A DNA stretch of 64,000 nt from Bacteroidales bacterium (GTDB lineage Bacteria > Bacteroidota > Bacteroidia > Bacteroidales > UBA932). Both the position numbers and the translations under genes were made by a program. Positions 41,307 through 49,974 of the stretch are shown piece after piece. The DNA is taken from contig JAFRRA010000005.1 of NCBI GenBank assembly GCA_017428325.1, positions 252,007 to 316,006 of the forward strand. Reading direction: 5' to 3'. Position 1 is the first letter of the stretch. Every line of letters begins with the position of its first letter. A model generated the notes under the pieces. That model ran no database searches and was not told the DNA's origin. It worked only from the letters and a program-made list of their open reading frames with translations.

Positions 41307-42314
41307 TTGTCTTTCGAGGATTTGCATAAGGGATTGAAGATCAGTTGGGGCGGGAAAGTTGTGGTTCTCATAATTTCCCTGCTCGTTGCACTGGTGGTAT
41401 GGGGCGTGATGAAACTGGGCCTCCAGTACCGCTATGTCTATCATTACAATGTGGAACTTTCCTCGCCGATGCAAGGGAGGGTTTTCAAGTCCGTATCCCA
41501 GGATCCTCTGACAATCCGGGGCTCGTCTTCCGGATTCTATCTCCTGCGCCACAAGTTTTACGCAAGGAAGAAAGGCGAGACTCTTGCTTTCCGTGCGGAC
41601 ACTTCCGCTCTTCGTCCGATGAAAGGGAAGGAGGATGCTTTCTTCATCCTGTCCTCCCAGATAAAGGACAAGGCAACAGAGAAACTGGACGGCTATCTGG
41701 AGATAGACGAGATTGTTGAAGACACCCTTGTGTTCGTCTTCCCGAAGACATACCAGAAGAAAGTGCCTGTTTGCCTGAAGGCGGACCTTAGTTTCAAAGA
41801 CCAGTATATGGCTTTTGACAGGGTATCCCTCAATCCGGACTCCGTCCTTATAAACGGGGAGGAGAGCGTCGTCAAGGCGATAGACTCCGTCTTCACGGAA
41901 AAGATAACGGCCCGTTCCATTAGAAGAAGCATTCAGGGAGAGGCTGGCATAGAGCAGATAATCGGTGTCCAGATGTCTGAAAACAAGACCGTATATCACT
42001 TGACGGTAGGACGTTATGTCGGCCGCAGCCTCACGCTTCCGGTAGAGGTGAAAAATCTGGAAGAAGGTGCCAGGATGATACTCGTCCCGTCTTCCGTGAC
42101 CATATCGTTCAAGGAAGAATTCGGAAGGAAAAGGGATATCTCGTCCCAGGACTTTAACGCTTACGTGGATTATGTCCAGGCTGCCTCGTCGGCATCGGCG
42201 AAGGCCAAGGTAAAGATAGACTGGGTGCCGGAAGGGGTTTACGAACTCAGCATAGACCCTCCTTTTGTGGACAGGGTCCTTATGCTCCCGGAGAATGTCA
42301 AGCAGGAGGACTGA
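41307..42314 (+). CDS. YbbR-like (CdaR-like) envelope protein
   Basis: 335 residues, apparently starting with TTG at 41307, 6 bases after the yajC stop, because no ATG precedes the membrane segment. One N-terminal membrane helix (VVVLIISLLVALVVWGVMKL) is followed by two to three YbbR beta repeats (for example VSLNPDSVLINGEESVVKAI). In Firmicutes the related CdaR controls diadenylate cyclase; here no partner gene is present. The stop overlaps the coaE region by one base spacing. Confidence 0.8.
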   Translation: MSFEDLHKGLKISWGGKVVVLIISLLVALVVWGVMKLGLQYRYVYHYNVELSSPMQGRVFKSVSQDPLTIRGSSSGFYLLRHKFYARKKGETLAFRADTSALRPMKGKEDAFFILSSQIKDKATEKLDGYLEIDEIVEDTLVFVFPKTYQKKVPVCLKADLSFKDQYMAFDRVSLNPDSVLINGEESVVKAIDSVFTEKITARSIRRSIQGEAGIEQIIGVQMSENKTVYHLTVGRYVGRSLTLPVEVKNLEEGARMILVPSSVTISFKEEFGRKRDISSQDFNAYVDYVQAASSASAKAKVKIDWVPEGVYELSIDPPFVDRVLMLPENVKQED

Positions 42315-42315
42315 T

Positions 42316-42891
42316 ATGGCCAAGGTTCTCGGGATAACCGGCGGAATAGGCTCCGGCAAGAGCTATGTATGCGGAGTGTTCAGGTCCCTTGGCTGCAAGG
42401 TATATGATTCTGACTCAAGGACAAAGGAGCTGTATGACGAGAATCCCGGGATTCTGGAGGGGCTCACCAAGATACTTGGAAAGGGCATTCTGAAGAAGGG
42501 GAAACTGGACAGGAAGGCCATGGCAACCATCATATTCGGCGACAGGGACCTTCTGGAGAAAGTGAAGGATTTCGTCTATCCGTATGTGATGGAAGATTTC
42601 CGGCAGTGGAAAAGGCGGAAGAGGGGAACGGTGATTTTTGAAAGTGCCGTTATCCTTGAGAATGAATATGTAAGGAGCTTTATGGACAAGACCCTCGTGG
42701 TAACCGCTCCGCTTAGGGAGAGGATCCGCAGGGTAATGGAAAGGGACCATAGCTCTGAAGAGGAAGTCAGGGCCCGGCTTAAGAGCCAGACTTCAGACAG
42801 GAAAAGGAAACGTCTTGCAGACTTTGTCCTGGAATCCGTAGAGGGGGCGGACATAGAGAAACAGGCAAGACAGATATTGGAACAAATGTAA
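42316..42891 (+). CDS. coaE: Dephospho-CoA kinase
   Basis: 191 residues. The P-loop ITGGIGSGKS is at the start, followed by the CoA-binding segments (VYDSDSRTKEL, FESAVILENEY) and the lid with VMERDHSSEEEV. It makes CoA from dephospho-CoA and ATP, the last step of the pathway. Start at 42316, just after the previous stop. Length normal. Confidence 0.93.
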   Translation: MAKVLGITGGIGSGKSYVCGVFRSLGCKVYDSDSRTKELYDENPGILEGLTKILGKGILKKGKLDRKAMATIIFGDRDLLEKVKDFVYPYVMEDFRQWKRRKRGTVIFESAVILENEYVRSFMDKTLVVTAPLRERIRRVMERDHSSEEEVRARLKSQTSDRKRKRLADFVLESVEGADIEKQARQILEQM

Positions 42892-42895
42892 TAGT

Positions 42896-43687
42896 ATGGC
42901 ATTCAAGTGGATACTTGGCGCAGTAGGATGGGTCCTCGGTGGCTATATAGGAGGCATCATAGGCTTCTTCATAGGCTCCGCCATTGACGGCAGCTCCAAT
43001 CTGAGGATCGGCACAGGCTCTGGTGGCGGCTGGACAGGAGGCAACTCCGGCGGTGGATATACCGGTGGCGGATACACCGGCAGCCGCAGGCCTTATTCCC
43101 AGACAGAGCAGCGTAACAGTTTCCTCATAAGCCTCCTGGTACTTTCCACAGCCGTGATGAAGGCGGACGGAAAGACCCTGAAAAGCGAGCTTAACTACAT
43201 CAAGGACTTTGTCCGCCAGAACTTTGGAGAAGACTCCGTCCAGGATGCCCTTACTGTCATAAAGAAGCTGCTTCAGAGCAACATAGATGTATATCAGGCC
43301 TGCTCCCAGATAAAGCAGTACATGCAGATTTCCCAGCGTCTGCAGCTTTTCCATTATCTGCTGGGAATCGCCCAGGCGGACGGACAGGTTTCTCCGGAGG
43401 AGAGCAGCCTGCTGTTTACCATAGGAGGTTATCTCGGGCTCAACGAGAAGGACATCCGCAGCATAATGGGAATGTTCGAGCCTGAGAAGGATCCGTACAA
43501 GATCCTTGAGATAGACCAGAGCGCAACGGACGAGGAAGTCAGGAAGGCATACCGCCGTATGGCCGTCAAGTACCATCCGGACAAGGTGGAAAGCCTCGGT
43601 GCCGATGTGAAGAAGGCCGCCGAGGAGAAATTCAAGAGTGTCCAGAGCGCCTACGAGCAGATTAAGAAAGAACGCGGAATGAAATAA
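42896..43687 (+). CDS. TerB/DnaJ protein, DjlA-like co-chaperone
   Basis: 263 residues. A Gly-rich hydrophobic N-terminus (WILGAVGWVLGGYIGGIIGF) suggests membrane association, followed by a GGxYTGG linker. Residues ~75-185 form a TerB-like helical domain, with the ADGKTLKSELNY and QADGQVSPEESSLLF acidic motifs. The C-terminus is a J-domain with the HPD motif (AVKYHPDKVES). It would activate DnaK, like E. coli DjlA. The order TerB then J-domain supports the call. Confidence 0.9.
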   Translation: MAFKWILGAVGWVLGGYIGGIIGFFIGSAIDGSSNLRIGTGSGGGWTGGNSGGGYTGGGYTGSRRPYSQTEQRNSFLISLLVLSTAVMKADGKTLKSELNYIKDFVRQNFGEDSVQDALTVIKKLLQSNIDVYQACSQIKQYMQISQRLQLFHYLLGIAQADGQVSPEESSLLFTIGGYLGLNEKDIRSIMGMFEPEKDPYKILEIDQSATDEEVRKAYRRMAVKYHPDKVESLGADVKKAAEEKFKSVQSAYEQIKKERGMK

Positions 43688-43704
43688 TTCAAAAGATTTT
43701 ACAT

Positions 43705-44250
43705 ATGAAGACAGATTTAGGAAAAGTACTTACAGTCAGCGGCCAGCAGGGTCTGTTCACCTATGTGGCCCAAGCAGCCAGGGGAGCGATACTGGAATCT
43801 ATGCTGACAAAGAAAAGATTTGCAGCCGGCACGTCAACAAAGATGAGTGCCCTCAGCGATATCTCCATCTTCACCCAGGACGGAGAGAAGAAACTCCAGG
43901 AGGTGCTGGAGGCAATGAAGACTTTCCTCGGCGACGGGAAAGCTCCTTCCGGAAAGAGTTCTCCTGAAGAGCTCAAGGAATTCTTCGGCAAGGTTGTTCC
44001 TGACTATGACGCAGACAGGTTCTATCCTTCACATATGAAGAAAGTTGTGGAATGGTACAACTGCCTGAAGGAATATGCCAGCCTCGACTTCGAGACTGAG
44101 GAAGACCAGGCCAAGGCATCCGAGAACGAGGAAAGCGCTAAGACTGCAGCCACAAAGCAGGCCAAGGAAGCCTCAAAGCAGAAAGGCGCAAAGGTAAGCG
44201 GCAAGCAGGCCGCCCCTGCAAAGGCAAGCGTTCCGAGAAAGGTTGTATAA
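43705..44250 (+). CDS. DUF5606 family protein
   Basis: 181 residues. The N-terminal 135 residues (LGKVLTVSGQQGLFTYVAQA, DGEKKLQEVLEAMKTFL) form the conserved domain of a Bacteroidota-specific family of unknown role. The last 45 residues are a low-complexity Lys/Ala tail. It precedes rimO by 6 bases and is probably co-transcribed with it. Confidence 0.8.
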   Translation: MKTDLGKVLTVSGQQGLFTYVAQAARGAILESMLTKKRFAAGTSTKMSALSDISIFTQDGEKKLQEVLEAMKTFLGDGKAPSGKSSPEELKEFFGKVVPDYDADRFYPSHMKKVVEWYNCLKEYASLDFETEEDQAKASENEESAKTAATKQAKEASKQKGAKVSGKQAAPAKASVPRKVV

Positions 44251-44256
44251 TCCTGG

Positions 44257-45606
44257 ATGGCAAACCCTAAACCTCATAAAGTACAGCTGGTTACCCTGGG
44301 CTGCTGCAAGAACAGGGTGGACTCCGAGCACCTTCTGGCAAAACTGTCGGAAGGTCTTGAGATTATCCCGGAAGAGATCCCGTATGAAGAATCCAGGCCG
44401 GATACCGTCATCATCAACACCTGCGGTTTCATCGGCGACGCAAAAAAAGAATCCATAGACGAGATCCTGACTGCCGTGAAGGCTAAGCAGGACGGATTTG
44501 TGGGCAGGATAGTGGTTTGCGGATGCCTGAGCGAGCGCTACAGGGAAGAGCTCCAGGCGGACATTCCGGAAGTGGACGCTTTCTTCGGCTCGTTCCAGTG
44601 GAAGGAAATTGTAAGATGGATGAGCCTTCCGTCTCAGAAGGACTGGACAGGCCGTCACCTTACGACTCCGTCCCATTACGCCTACCTGAAGATTGCAGAC
44701 GGGTGCAACAGGAAGTGTTCCTACTGTGCCATTCCGCTTATCAAGGGACCGTTCAAATCCGTCCCTGTGGCAACTCTGGAAAGGGAGGCCAGGGCTCTGG
44801 CAGCCAAGGGAGTAAGGGAACTCATCCTGATAGCCCAGGACACCACGTTCTACGGGATGGATCTCTACGGGAAGAAGATGCTGGCCCAGCTCATTGAACG
44901 CCTTTCCAGGATAGTCGGCATAGAGTGGATAAGGATCCATTATTCCTATCCGACCGGCTTCCCGAAAGACGTCCTCAAGGTGATGGCCGAGAACCCTAAG
45001 GTCTGCAAGTATCTGGACATCCCGCTCCAGCACTCTTCCACAAAGATTCTCAAGATGATGCGCCGCGGAGTCGACCGCACAAGGCAGCAGTCTCTGCTGG
45101 ATGACCTCAAGGCAAGGGTTCCGGGCATAGCGCTCAGGACCACTATGATAGTGGGCCATCCGGGAGAAGGGGAGGAGGAGTTCGAGGACCTTCTGGACTT
45201 TGTCAGGAAGAACCGCTTTGAGATGCTGGGAGCCTTCACCTACAGCGAGGAGGAAGGAACCTATGACGCATCCCGTTACAAAGACGACATTCCGCAGGGT
45301 GTCAAGAAAAGACGCTATGGCCGCCTGATGAGGCTCCAGAGCCGTATCTCCCTGGAAAACAACCAGAGAAGGATTGGAGGTGTGGAGAAAGTCATCATAG
45401 ACGACGTTAAGGACGGATTCCTCATCTGCCGTAGCCAGCGGGAAAGCCCGGAAGTGGACGGCAGCATACTTGTGGACCTTAAGTCCTGCAAGGGGTTTGA
45501 CCCTCTGCGATTAATTGGTAAATTTGCGGCTGTACGCATAGTTTCCGCCACCGAGTACGACCTTGCGGGAGTGCTGGCCGGCGGATACGGAAAGGAAAAC
45601 AAATAA
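44257..45606 (+). CDS. rimO: Ribosomal protein S12 methylthiotransferase
   Basis: 449 residues. The N-terminal cluster domain has cysteines in TLGCCKNRVDS, NTCGFIGDAKK and VCGCLSERY, and the radical SAM site is CNRKCSYCAIP. The C-terminus is a TRAM domain. The enzyme adds methylthio to Asp of S12 with two iron-sulfur clusters and SAM. MiaB is the close relative, but the GCCKNRVDSE start and NTCGFIGDAK segments are RimO-type. fabG follows after 17 bases. Confidence 0.94.
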   Translation: MANPKPHKVQLVTLGCCKNRVDSEHLLAKLSEGLEIIPEEIPYEESRPDTVIINTCGFIGDAKKESIDEILTAVKAKQDGFVGRIVVCGCLSERYREELQADIPEVDAFFGSFQWKEIVRWMSLPSQKDWTGRHLTTPSHYAYLKIADGCNRKCSYCAIPLIKGPFKSVPVATLEREARALAAKGVRELILIAQDTTFYGMDLYGKKMLAQLIERLSRIVGIEWIRIHYSYPTGFPKDVLKVMAENPKVCKYLDIPLQHSSTKILKMMRRGVDRTRQQSLLDDLKARVPGIALRTTMIVGHPGEGEEEFEDLLDFVRKNRFEMLGAFTYSEEEGTYDASRYKDDIPQGVKKRRYGRLMRLQSRISLENNQRRIGGVEKVIIDDVKDGFLICRSQRESPEVDGSILVDLKSCKGFDPLRLIGKFAAVRIVSATEYDLAGVLAGGYGKENK

Positions 45607-45623
45607 AACAAAATCAGAATATT

Positions 45624-46370
45624 ATGAAATTACTCGAAGGAAAGGTTGCCCTGATTACAGGAGCAGCGAGAGGAATCGGCAAGGCAGTTGCCCTCAAGTT
45701 TGCCTCCGAAGGAGCAAACATAGCTTTTACAGACCTCGTTATTGATGAACTGGGAGAGCAGACAAAGAAAGAACTCGAAGCCTATGGCGTAAAGGTTCTG
45801 GCAATCCCTTCCAACGCCGCTGACTTCCAGCAGGCTCACGATGCAGTGGCACAGGTAGTGAAGGAACTCGGAAGAATAGACGTCCTGGTTAACAACGCAG
45901 GTATCACCAAAGACGGACTGATGCTCAAGATGACTGAGGCCCAGTGGGATGCAGTCCTGGCAGTCAACCTCAAGAGCGCCTTCAACTTCATCCACGCCGT
46001 TACTCCGGTAATGATGAGCCAGAAGGGCGGAAGCATCATCAACATGTCTTCAGTAGTAGGTGTCCACGGAAACGCCAGCCAGTGCAACTACTCCGCTTCC
46101 AAGGCCGGTATGATCGGTCTGGCAAAGAGTATCGCGCAGGAGATGGGAAGAAGGGGAATCCGCGCCAACGCGGTTGCTCCAGGCTTCATCATCACCGAGA
46201 TGACAGCCCAGCTTCCTGAGGAAGTGAAGCAGGACTGGTACAAGAAGATTCCTCTCCGCAGAGGAGGTACTCCTGAGGACATCGCAAACGTATGCCTCTT
46301 CCTGGCAAGTGACATGTCTTCATACGTTTCCGGCCAGGTTATCCAGGTCTGCGGCGGAATGATGATGTAA
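45624..46370 (+). CDS. fabG: 3-oxoacyl-[acyl-carrier-protein] reductase
   Basis: 248 residues, classical SDR. The cofactor motif TGAARGIGKA, NNAG, and the catalytic Ser-Tyr-Lys in SSVVGVHGNASQCNYSASKAG are present; NADPH preference is suggested by the Arg in GAARGI. It reduces beta-ketoacyl-ACP in fatty acid synthesis. Many SDRs look similar, but length and C-terminal pattern fit FabG. The next membrane protein starts 3 bases later. Confidence 0.9.
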   Translation: MKLLEGKVALITGAARGIGKAVALKFASEGANIAFTDLVIDELGEQTKKELEAYGVKVLAIPSNAADFQQAHDAVAQVVKELGRIDVLVNNAGITKDGLMLKMTEAQWDAVLAVNLKSAFNFIHAVTPVMMSQKGGSIINMSSVVGVHGNASQCNYSASKAGMIGLAKSIAQEMGRRGIRANAVAPGFIITEMTAQLPEEVKQDWYKKIPLRRGGTPEDIANVCLFLASDMSSYVSGQVIQVCGGMMM

Positions 46371-46373
46371 CAT

Positions 46374-47306
46374 ATGGCTGCAGGCAAGATCTTTACCAGG
46401 CAGAACATATTGGAATACAGCCTTCTGGTGGGTGGATGCTTCATCTTTTCACTGGGGGCTGTGCTCCTTATAGAGCCTTATGGTTTCGCTCCGGGCGGAA
46501 CCTACGGCCTTTCCATGGTGTTTCATCACCTGTGGGGCTGGAGAACGGAAGTCTCAGCCCTCTGTATGGACATTCCTTTGCTGATACTGGGAACCATCGT
46601 CCTCGGAAGCCGCTTCGGGATCAAGACGCTTCTGTGCACTTTCCTGATACCGGCTTTTATGTGGATTATCCACCAGACTTACGGCTTCGATTCCCTCATA
46701 GAGCCGGAAATCAGCCAGAAGATAGCCGCCGAGGGTCTTACGGGAGAAGCTGCAATCAGCCTTTATGACCATCAGCTGCTAGCCGCCATATTCGGCGGGA
46801 TACTCTACGGAATCGGCCTCGGAATGATATTCCGATCCAGGGCTACAAGCGGCGGAAGCGACATCATTTCAATGATCGTCAACAAGTATCTCCACATCTC
46901 TATGGGCACTGCGGTAACCATAGTGGACGGCCTTATAACTCTCTCTACCGTAATCGCTTTCGGAGACTGGAAACTCCCTATGTATTCCTGGCTTATCATA
47001 ATTCTGGAGAGTCTTATCATCGACAAGGTGATCGAGGGCCAGTCTGCAAAGACAATGATGATAATCTCCGCCAGGCAGGATGAAATCCGCAAGGTCATTA
47101 TCGACGATATGCATCGCGGAGCCACCCTTATCCATGCTACCGGAATGTACAAGGGAGAGCAGAAAGACATCATCTATGTCAATCTTACAAGAAGGGAAGT
47201 GGTGAATCTCAGATACCGCATCGCCGAGATAGATCCGGAGGCGTTCATAAATATCATAAACTCCTCGGAAACCCTTGGCAGGGGATTCAAGTCGATAAGG
47301 GAATAG
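46374..47306 (+). CDS. YitT-family membrane protein
   Basis: 310 residues. Five to six membrane segments (GGCFIFSLGAVLLIEPYGFA, ILYGIGLGMIFRSRATSGGS, SWLIIILESLIIDKVIEG) are followed by a soluble C-terminal DUF2179 domain (ARQDEIRKVIIDDMHRGATL). GGSDIISMIVNKYL is a strong family segment. The transport role is not established. It overlaps no neighbour; the next gene is convergent. Confidence 0.88.
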   Translation: MAAGKIFTRQNILEYSLLVGGCFIFSLGAVLLIEPYGFAPGGTYGLSMVFHHLWGWRTEVSALCMDIPLLILGTIVLGSRFGIKTLLCTFLIPAFMWIIHQTYGFDSLIEPEISQKIAAEGLTGEAAISLYDHQLLAAIFGGILYGIGLGMIFRSRATSGGSDIISMIVNKYLHISMGTAVTIVDGLITLSTVIAFGDWKLPMYSWLIIILESLIIDKVIEGQSAKTMMIISARQDEIRKVIIDDMHRGATLIHATGMYKGEQKDIIYVNLTRREVVNLRYRIAEIDPEAFINIINSSETLGRGFKSIRE

Positions 47307-47311
47307 GGGCT

Positions 47312-47995
47312 TTAGTCGAGCTTCATCATCGTGAGCTCCTTAATATCACTAAGGCGGCGGAACAGTTCAGTTTCGTCGCTTTTGTTTTTCAGCCTTACCA
47401 CAACATCCACCCTGAATCCGGATGGAACTTCGCTTACATTGTAGTTCGTTACACTGAATTTCTGCTCTGCGAATATGGACTGGACAGCGGAGAGGTTTTC
47501 CTTGTCAGGTACTGTGAATTCCAGTCCTACGCTTCTGTAACCCAAGCCCTTGAAGAACACTCTCAGAAGTTCCATTCCAAAGAGGATAAGGATGGTGGCC
47601 ACTATCGCCATCTTGTAGAGGCCGGCTCCGGCGGCAAGGCCCACGCCAGCAATGGCCCACAGTCCGGCCGCAGTTGTAAGGCCCTTGACCATCTGTTTCT
47701 GGAGAATGATTGTTCCGGCTCCAAGGAAACCGATACCGCTTACTACCTGGGCGGCTATCCTGGCAGGGTCCAGCCTCATGCTGCCCGTTCCGGCATATTT
47801 GCCGAGTATCTCTTCAAATCCGTACTGCGATACAAGCATCATCAGGGCGCTGCCCAGGCATACCATGAAGTGGGTCCTGTATCCGGCCCCTTTGGCCCTG
47901 TATTCCCTCTCAAGTCCTACAAGTGTTCCGAGTATCGCTGCAACAAGCAGCCTGAGAAGATGCTCCCAGTTTATGTTTGCCAAGAATTCCTGCAT
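47312..47995 (-). CDS. MgtC/SapB family inner-membrane protein
   Basis: 227 residues. The first ~140 residues carry the family signature (LVGLEREYRAKGAGYRTHFM, ALMMLVSQYG, GIGFLGAGTIILQ) and four to five membrane segments; the last ~85 form an ACT-like soluble domain. MgtC proteins affect Mg2+ homeostasis or F-ATPase in other bacteria. It follows a lipoprotein gene on the same strand by 18 bases. Confidence 0.9.
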   Translation of the reverse strand: MQEFLANINWEHLLRLLVAAILGTLVGLEREYRAKGAGYRTHFMVCLGSALMMLVSQYGFEEILGKYAGTGSMRLDPARIAAQVVSGIGFLGAGTIILQKQMVKGLTTAAGLWAIAGVGLAAGAGLYKMAIVATILILFGMELLRVFFKGLGYRSVGLEFTVPDKENLSAVQSIFAEQKFSVTNYNVSEVPSGFRVDVVVRLKNKSDETELFRRLSDIKELTMMKLD

Positions 47996-48013
47996 ATGGA
48001 TCCTGTGTTCTTA

Positions 48014-48952
48014 TTATTTTTGTGTGTCCTGTATTTTCTTCTGTTTATGAAGATAATGGCTTAACTGCCGGGCTTCCTGGAAACTGTACTTTTTCAGAGA
48101 GTAAGTCACCCAGCCGATGGCAAGGTCGGTCTCTCCCAGCATCTGGCAGGCAACCGCAATGTTGAATGCCGCATACGATGCCTTTTCGCCTGATTTGTCT
48201 TCTGTCATCGGCATCCAGGCATTTATCGCCTTGTCCCACTTGAAGTCCATGGCATCCTTGTAGGCATTGTGCCATACGGGTTCCTCCGGATAGTCTATCA
48301 GCATCCACTCTTCTTCAATCCACTGGTTGCTGATTTGTCTGGCAAGTAGAGCCCCCATAGATGAAACTATCAGGGAATCGTGTTCCGCAAGAAAACTGTT
48401 TATGCCCTTCTGGCTTAAATCCTGATTGGGCTGGATGCGGAAATGGAGGGTGTCTGAAACGAAGGACGAGTGGATTGTCGTGTCTGTTATGGCATCGTAT
48501 ACCTCCATGTTAGCCATTATTGTCTGCATGCCGGCCAAAGAGAAAAAATCATCCAAATCTCTGGAAACAGCCACTTTACCATATGATATATCCTTTATGA
48601 TAACCAGTGTTCCGCTGCCGGTTGCAAGCATCAGGCCTTCCATGTACTCCTTGTCTGACGTTCCGGGATATTCGTCCTGAGGGATGGTGAATGCTCCAAC
48701 CGCTCCCTCTTCCAGGGCGTTGCTTGTCTCAATGCTTCTGGCCGCGCCAAGTGCCAGAATCGCGGAGGCTGTACTGTCCGCATCTTTGTCCTTGTAGGCG
48801 GCAACCACTGCAACAGGCTGTTCGTCAACCGCTAGAGTGAAGGCCTTCGGCTGAAGCACGTCCACATTGAAAAGCATTGCCTGGGGCATTGCGCACCCAG
48901 TAAGGGCCAGCCCGACAAGGGCCAGGAATCCGTATCGCTGAATATATTTCAT
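48014..48952 (-). CDS. DUF6340-type lipoprotein
   Basis: 312 residues. N-terminal lipoprotein signal with lipobox ALTGC (Cys20), then a beta-rich domain with a FSLAGMQTIMANMEVYDAITD segment, and a helical C-terminal part with a TPR-like rhythm (AAFNIAVACQMLGETDLAIG). No acidic motif after the Cys, so it is probably periplasm-facing. Members occur in Bacteroidota with unknown function. The MgtC gene is downstream on the same strand. Confidence 0.75.
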   Translation of the reverse strand: MKYIQRYGFLALVGLALTGCAMPQAMLFNVDVLQPKAFTLAVDEQPVAVVAAYKDKDADSTASAILALGAARSIETSNALEEGAVGAFTIPQDEYPGTSDKEYMEGLMLATGSGTLVIIKDISYGKVAVSRDLDDFFSLAGMQTIMANMEVYDAITDTTIHSSFVSDTLHFRIQPNQDLSQKGINSFLAEHDSLIVSSMGALLARQISNQWIEEEWMLIDYPEEPVWHNAYKDAMDFKWDKAINAWMPMTEDKSGEKASYAAFNIAVACQMLGETDLAIGWVTYSLKKYSFQEARQLSHYLHKQKKIQDTQK

Positions 48953-48996
48953 ATACTTGAAATAGACTGCAATAATTGCACCAACAGGGGGACTTT

Positions 48997-49884
48997 CTAC
49001 AAAATGTTCAGGCTCTGCTCGCGTATCTTCTCCAGCTCGTCCTTCATCCTTACCACAAGAGCCTGGATAGATGCGTCGTTTGCCTTGCTTCCCAGGGTGT
49101 TGATTTCCCTTCCCATCTCCTGAACTATGAATCCCAGTTTCTTGCCGGCCAGAGGGTCATTCTTCAGGGTATCCATAAAGTATTTGCAGTGCTGGGCCAG
49201 GCGGACCTTCTCCTCGTTGATGTCCAGTTTCTCCACATAGAAGACGATTTCCTGTTCCAGACGTTCCGGATTTGCTTCTATACCCGCCTTGTCTATCTTC
49301 TGGCGAAGCCTCTCCTTGATTGCCGGCACTCTCTTGACATCCAGCTTCTTGACTTCCTCAAGGCAGGAAAGTATACTGTTCACCCTTGCGGTCACGTCGG
49401 CCGTCAGCGCTTTTCCTTCTGCCGTCCTGTATGAGTTTATCTTCTTTATCGCCGATGCTATAGCCTTGTCTATTTTTGCCCAGTCTGCCTCGCTGATGAC
49501 ATATTCCTGATTCTGCAGCACATCCGGCATCTTGAGAACGGAAGCCATAAGGATCGCTTCAGGAATGCCCTGGTCTGCCTGACGGCTTGCCTTGCCGTAA
49601 ATGGCCTTGGCGTCCGAGAGCAGCTGGAGGGCCAGCTGGGTGTTTATCTGTTTCTTTACGGCAGCCCCCTTCATCTCAAGGTTCAGGGAGAAGTCAATGC
49701 TTCCACGCACGAGCTCCTGTGCAATCAGCTTCCTGATTTCCAGTTCCTTGTCTTTGGGAACAATCTGGCTCTTGAAGCTTATGTCAGCACTTTTGCCATT
49801 CAGAGACTTGATCTCTACAATCACTTTGCTGTGGTCGGCGAGGGTGCATTCCCCCTTGCCGTATCCTGTCATTGATCTTATCAT
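48997..49884 (-). CDS. YicC family protein (probable RNase)
   Basis: 295 residues from the ATG at 49884. It begins with the conserved MIRSMTGYGKGE, has ADISFKSQIVPKDKELEIRK in the N-terminal domain and GKKLGFIVQEMGREINTLGS at the C-terminus, both hallmarks of the YicC family. E. coli YicC is an endoribonuclease linked to stress. The frame is open upstream, but the extra residues are not conserved. It is divergent from glnS with 90 bases between starts. Confidence 0.9.
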   Translation of the reverse strand: MIRSMTGYGKGECTLADHSKVIVEIKSLNGKSADISFKSQIVPKDKELEIRKLIAQELVRGSIDFSLNLEMKGAAVKKQINTQLALQLLSDAKAIYGKASRQADQGIPEAILMASVLKMPDVLQNQEYVISEADWAKIDKAIASAIKKINSYRTAEGKALTADVTARVNSILSCLEEVKKLDVKRVPAIKERLRQKIDKAGIEANPERLEQEIVFYVEKLDINEEKVRLAQHCKYFMDTLKNDPLAGKKLGFIVQEMGREINTLGSKANDASIQALVVRMKDELEKIREQSLNIL

Positions 49885-49911
49885 AATGGCAAATTTAATA
49901 AAACAATTGAG

Positions 49912-49919
49912 TATATTTG
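49912..49919 (+). promoter_or_regulatory. Minus-7 element TATATTTG before glnS
   Basis: Fits TAnnTTTG, 55 bases before the ATG at 49975. No TTG box at the right distance. Confidence 0.4.
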
Positions 49920-49974
49920 TCTTTTGTGAAAAACGCATAGGTTTACAAACAGAATCACAGACAAAAACTATCAT

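Noticed and set aside
41280-42359. A 359-residue frame on the minus strand
   Set aside because: It is antisense to the YbbR-like gene, which has a clear membrane helix and repeats.
44173-45159. A 328-residue frame on the minus strand
   Set aside because: It is antisense to rimO, whose cysteine motifs are complete.
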